Part shown: piece after piece, positions 3,631 through 5,463 of the stretch
Layout: each line of letters starts with the position of its first letter
Position numbering within the stretch: the first letter of the stretch is position 1
DNA from: Gemmatimonadota bacterium
Lineage (GTDB): Bacteria; Gemmatimonadota; Gemmatimonadetes; Gemmatimonadales; Gemmatimonadaceae
DNA length: 5,463 bases
Direction of reading: 5' to 3'
Assembly: GCA_029884515.1 (NCBI GenBank)
Contig: JAOUHR010000164.1
Coordinates: 1 to 5,463, forward strand
Translations under genes and position numbers: made by a program
The notes under the pieces: generated by a model
What the model saw: the letters and a program-made list of their open reading frames with translations, nothing else
Database searches by the model: none
What the model was told of the DNA's origin: nothing

Positions 3631-5463
3631 CTACATGATCACCCTGGGCGCCTTGGGCTTGGTGACGATCACGCCCGGCACGTTCGCGCGCTCGAGCAGC
3701 CGGTTGAAGGCGCCGACGTCATCGATCACGAGGGTGTCGAGTTCCCTTCGCATCGCGGACCACGTCTGCTCGAGCTCCCGGAGCCGCGCCTTCACCGGCT
3801 CGGTGATCCCGGGGTTGCCCTCGACCTGTCCGAGCAGGAATCCGTACTGCCCGTTGATGCCGTTGGCGAAGTTGATGATGTCCTGGCCGTTCTGGGCCTT
3901 TGTGGTGAGTCGTGGATCGAACTTGTCGAGCTTGCCGGTGAGCGCACGTCCGGACGCGGCGATGGAGTCGGCGAGCGGTTCCGTGGTGGTGCGCGAGACG
4001 ATGCCCGTCACCTGCGACTTCAGGTCGCGCAGCTGGTTGACCGCGTCGTGGATCTCGCTGATGCGGCTGACGAGCAGGTTCGCGATGGAGTCGCGCTCCG
4101 CCAGCACTGCCACCGGGATCGGATCCAGCCGCGGGTCGAGGCGCACCTCGATCGGCTGCGTCTGCACCAGGTCGCCGAGCGTGAGGCGCGCCTGGTAGCG
4201 ACCCGGGAGCACCTTCGCCCCGCCGTTCCCCGGCGCACCGAACAGCACGATGTTCGGCAGCGAGGTCGGCCCATCGCGACGCAGGTCCCACGCGAAGGTG
4301 TTGAGCCCCGCCTTCGGGTTGAGTCGCGTGCCGCCGCCACCGCCCGGGCCGCCGCCCGGGCCGCCGCCCTCGCCGCCCGACTCGGCGCCGCCGCGCGCGG
4401 GTGGGCGGTTCGTGTAGGTGCGCACGACCGCGCCCTTGGCGTCGAGGAACTCGAGCGTGAGCGTGGTGGCGGAGTCCGGTGCGGCGGCCAGGCGGAACTG
4501 CACCACGCCACCGGAGGGTGGATTACGGCCCACGCGTGACGCGTTGCCACCGCCGAACCCGCCTCCGCCACTCGCCAGGATCGCCGGGCGCGGCGTGAAG
4601 AGGTATGCGGTCGCGCGCGCCACCTCCGCGTTCTGTTCGCGGAGCGGCGTGAGGTCGTCGAGGATCCAGAAGGCGCGCCCCTCGGTGGAGGCGATGAGGT
4701 CGCCGTGGCGCACGGCGAGGTCGGTGACCGGCACCGCAGGCATCCCCTGGAATGCGATCCAATGCGCACCCGCGTCCACGGAGAACCAGGCGCCGGTCTC
4801 GGTGCCGGCGTAGAGCAGGCCACGCCGCGCAGGATCCTCGCGCACCACTCGCGCGGGTTCACCGCTGCGCAGGCCGTCCACCAGCTTGGTCCAGCTGCGG
4901 CCGTAGTCGGTGGAGCGATAGATGTAGGGCGCCGGGTCGCCGACGCGATCCTTGCGGAGGGCGATGTAGACGGTGGCGGGATCGAACGGCGACACCTCGA
5001 TCTCGTTCACCGCGCCATCCCCCGCACCCGCTGGCGTGACATTGGCCCAGGTGGTGCCGCCATCGCGCGTGAGCTGAAGGAGCCCGTCGTCGGTGCCCAC
5101 ATAGAGTGTGCGCGCATCGTGCGGCGACTCGTGAATCGCGATGATGGTGCCGTAGACCTCGCCGCCCGCGCCCTCATTCGTGATCGGTCCGCCGCCCCAG
5201 CCCTGGCGCGCGCGGTCGTTGCGGGTGAGGTCGCCCGAGATCGGGCGCCAGCTGGTGCCGCGGTCGCTCGTGCGGAAGAGCACGTTCCCGCCGTGGTAGA
5301 TCACGTTCGGGTCGTGCTGCGACACGAGGATCGGCGCCGACCAGTTGAACCGGTAGCGCGTGCTGTCGGTGCGCTCGGTGAGGTTCATCGCCGGCCAAGG
5401 CATGATGTCGCGGCGGAGACCCGTTCGCTGGTCGAGTTCGTCGATCAGGCCCTGGTAGCAACC
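3631..5463 (-). CDS. Sortilin/VPS10-type BNR propeller protein, 3' part
   Basis: The C-terminal 610 residues of a large protein whose start lies beyond the right edge; the frame stays open through 5463, so the ATG at 5401-5403 is internal. Residues here count from the first visible codon. Four Asp-box (BNR) motifs of the S/T-x-D-x-G-x-x-W type occur at about 65-72, 132-139, 184-191 and 228-235, marking beta-propeller blades. Phrases such as HDPNVIYHGGN, GGPITNEG, REDPARRGLLYAGTE and FWILDDLTPL are typical of the WD40/YVTN/BNR-like exported proteins of about 1000 residues found in Gemmatimonadota, Acidobacteriota and Bacteroidota. Two glycine-rich linkers (about 299-306 and 363-378) follow. 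Next comes a beta-rich domain containing GRYQARLTLGD (421-431), then a helical C-terminal region (about 450-595). Family members are usually secreted, but the signal peptide would be outside the window. No catalytic activity or link to arginine is evident. The function is unknown despite older glycosyl-hydrolase labels. Confidence 0.88.
   Translation of the reverse strand, partial: GCYQGLIDELDQRTGLRRDIMPWPAMNLTERTDSTRYRFNWSAPILVSQHDPNVIYHGGNVLFRTSDRGTSWRPISGDLTRNDRARQGWGGGPITNEGAGGEVYGTIIAIHESPHDARTLYVGTDDGLLQLTRDGGTTWANVTPAGAGDGAVNEIEVSPFDPATVYIALRKDRVGDPAPYIYRSTDYGRSWTKLVDGLRSGEPARVVREDPARRGLLYAGTETGAWFSVDAGAHWIAFQGMPAVPVTDLAVRHGDLIASTEGRAFWILDDLTPLREQNAEVARATAYLFTPRPAILASGGGGFGGGNASRVGRNPPSGGVVQFRLAAAPDSATTLTLEFLDAKGAVVRTYTNRPPARGGAESGGEGGGPGGGPGGGGGTRLNPKAGLNTFAWDLRRDGPTSLPNIVLFGAPGNGGAKVLPGRYQARLTLGDLVQTQPIEVRLDPRLDPIPVAVLAERDSIANLLVSRISEIHDAVNQLRDLKSQVTGIVSRTTTEPLADSIAASGRALTGKLDKFDPRLTTKAQNGQDIINFANGINGQYGFLLGQVEGNPGITEPVKARLRELEQTWSAMRRELDTLVIDDVGAFNRLLERANVPGVIVTKPKAPRVIM
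4340..4375. repeat. Short tandem repeat, 12-bp unit, in the propeller gene
   Basis: The unit CCGCCCGGGCCG occurs twice perfectly (4340-4351 and 4352-4363), followed by a degenerate third copy (4364-4375). Because the unit is four codons long, it adds in-frame GGGP blocks to the glycine-rich linker of the minus-strand propeller protein. Copy-number change by slippage would lengthen or shorten the linker without breaking the frame. Confidence 0.7.

Noticed and set aside
3554..4198. Plus-strand open frame of 214 codons across the argD end and the propeller gene
   Set aside because: It overlaps two confident genes on different strands and has a Ser/Arg-rich composition typical of a shadow frame.
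4020..4862. Second minus-strand open frame inside the propeller gene
   Set aside because: It is an Arg/Ser-rich alternative frame of a gene whose true frame has clear Asp-box and DDLTPL motifs.
5401..5403. ATG as the start of the propeller gene
   Set aside because: The frame continues without a stop to the window edge, and the upstream residues (YQGLIDELDQRTG) fit the family, so this Met is internal.

Overview
This is a GC-rich window (roughly two-thirds to 70% G+C by eye). It is almost fully coding and holds one recognisable unit: an arginine-biosynthesis locus made of a divergent argR repressor gene and an argC-argB-argD operon. A large, unrelated propeller protein gene faces the operon. 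The organism looks like a high-GC member of the Gemmatimonadota or a similar soil lineage. Three things suggest this: near-saturating G/C at third codon positions, an ArgB whose motifs (VVKIGGRV, GGRRVT) recall Bacteroidota-type rather than proteobacterial enzymes, and a sortilin/VPS10-type propeller protein of a kind common in Gemmatimonadota, Acidobacteriota and Bacteroidota. This assignment is an inference from protein character, not from a marker gene.

Layout, left to right. Bases 1-29 show nothing assignable. argR (30-497, minus strand) encodes the arginine-responsive repressor. The 93-bp divergent region 498-590 carries a good Shine-Dalgarno and a weak promoter for argR. It also carries a good sigma70-like promoter for argC and a near-perfect inverted repeat with TGCAT half-sites at 579-597 that looks like an ArgR operator. 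The operator covers the predicted -10 element and the GTG start codon of argC. Then come argC (591-1556), argB (1553-2425) and argD (2422-3603), joined by two ATGA overlaps. After a 27-bp gap holding a GC hairpin, the 3' part of a large minus-strand propeller gene (3631 to the right edge) converges on argD.

How the genes work together. ArgB phosphorylates the N-acylated glutamate, ArgC reduces the acyl phosphate to the semialdehyde, and ArgD transaminates it to N-acylornithine. These are consecutive steps 2, 3 and 4 of ornithine/arginine synthesis. ArgR with bound arginine would shut the operon at the single operator. The genes for acylation of glutamate, deacylation, and conversion of ornithine to arginine are not in the window. 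The propeller protein has no evident functional link to arginine; it is a neighbour that happens to converge.

I see no mobile element, tRNA/rRNA, CRISPR array or undescribed multi-gene system. The points most worth a second look are the operator/promoter/start-codon overlap with a predicted leaderless argC mRNA, and the unusual argB N-terminal extension, whose DNA can form two mutually exclusive hairpins.
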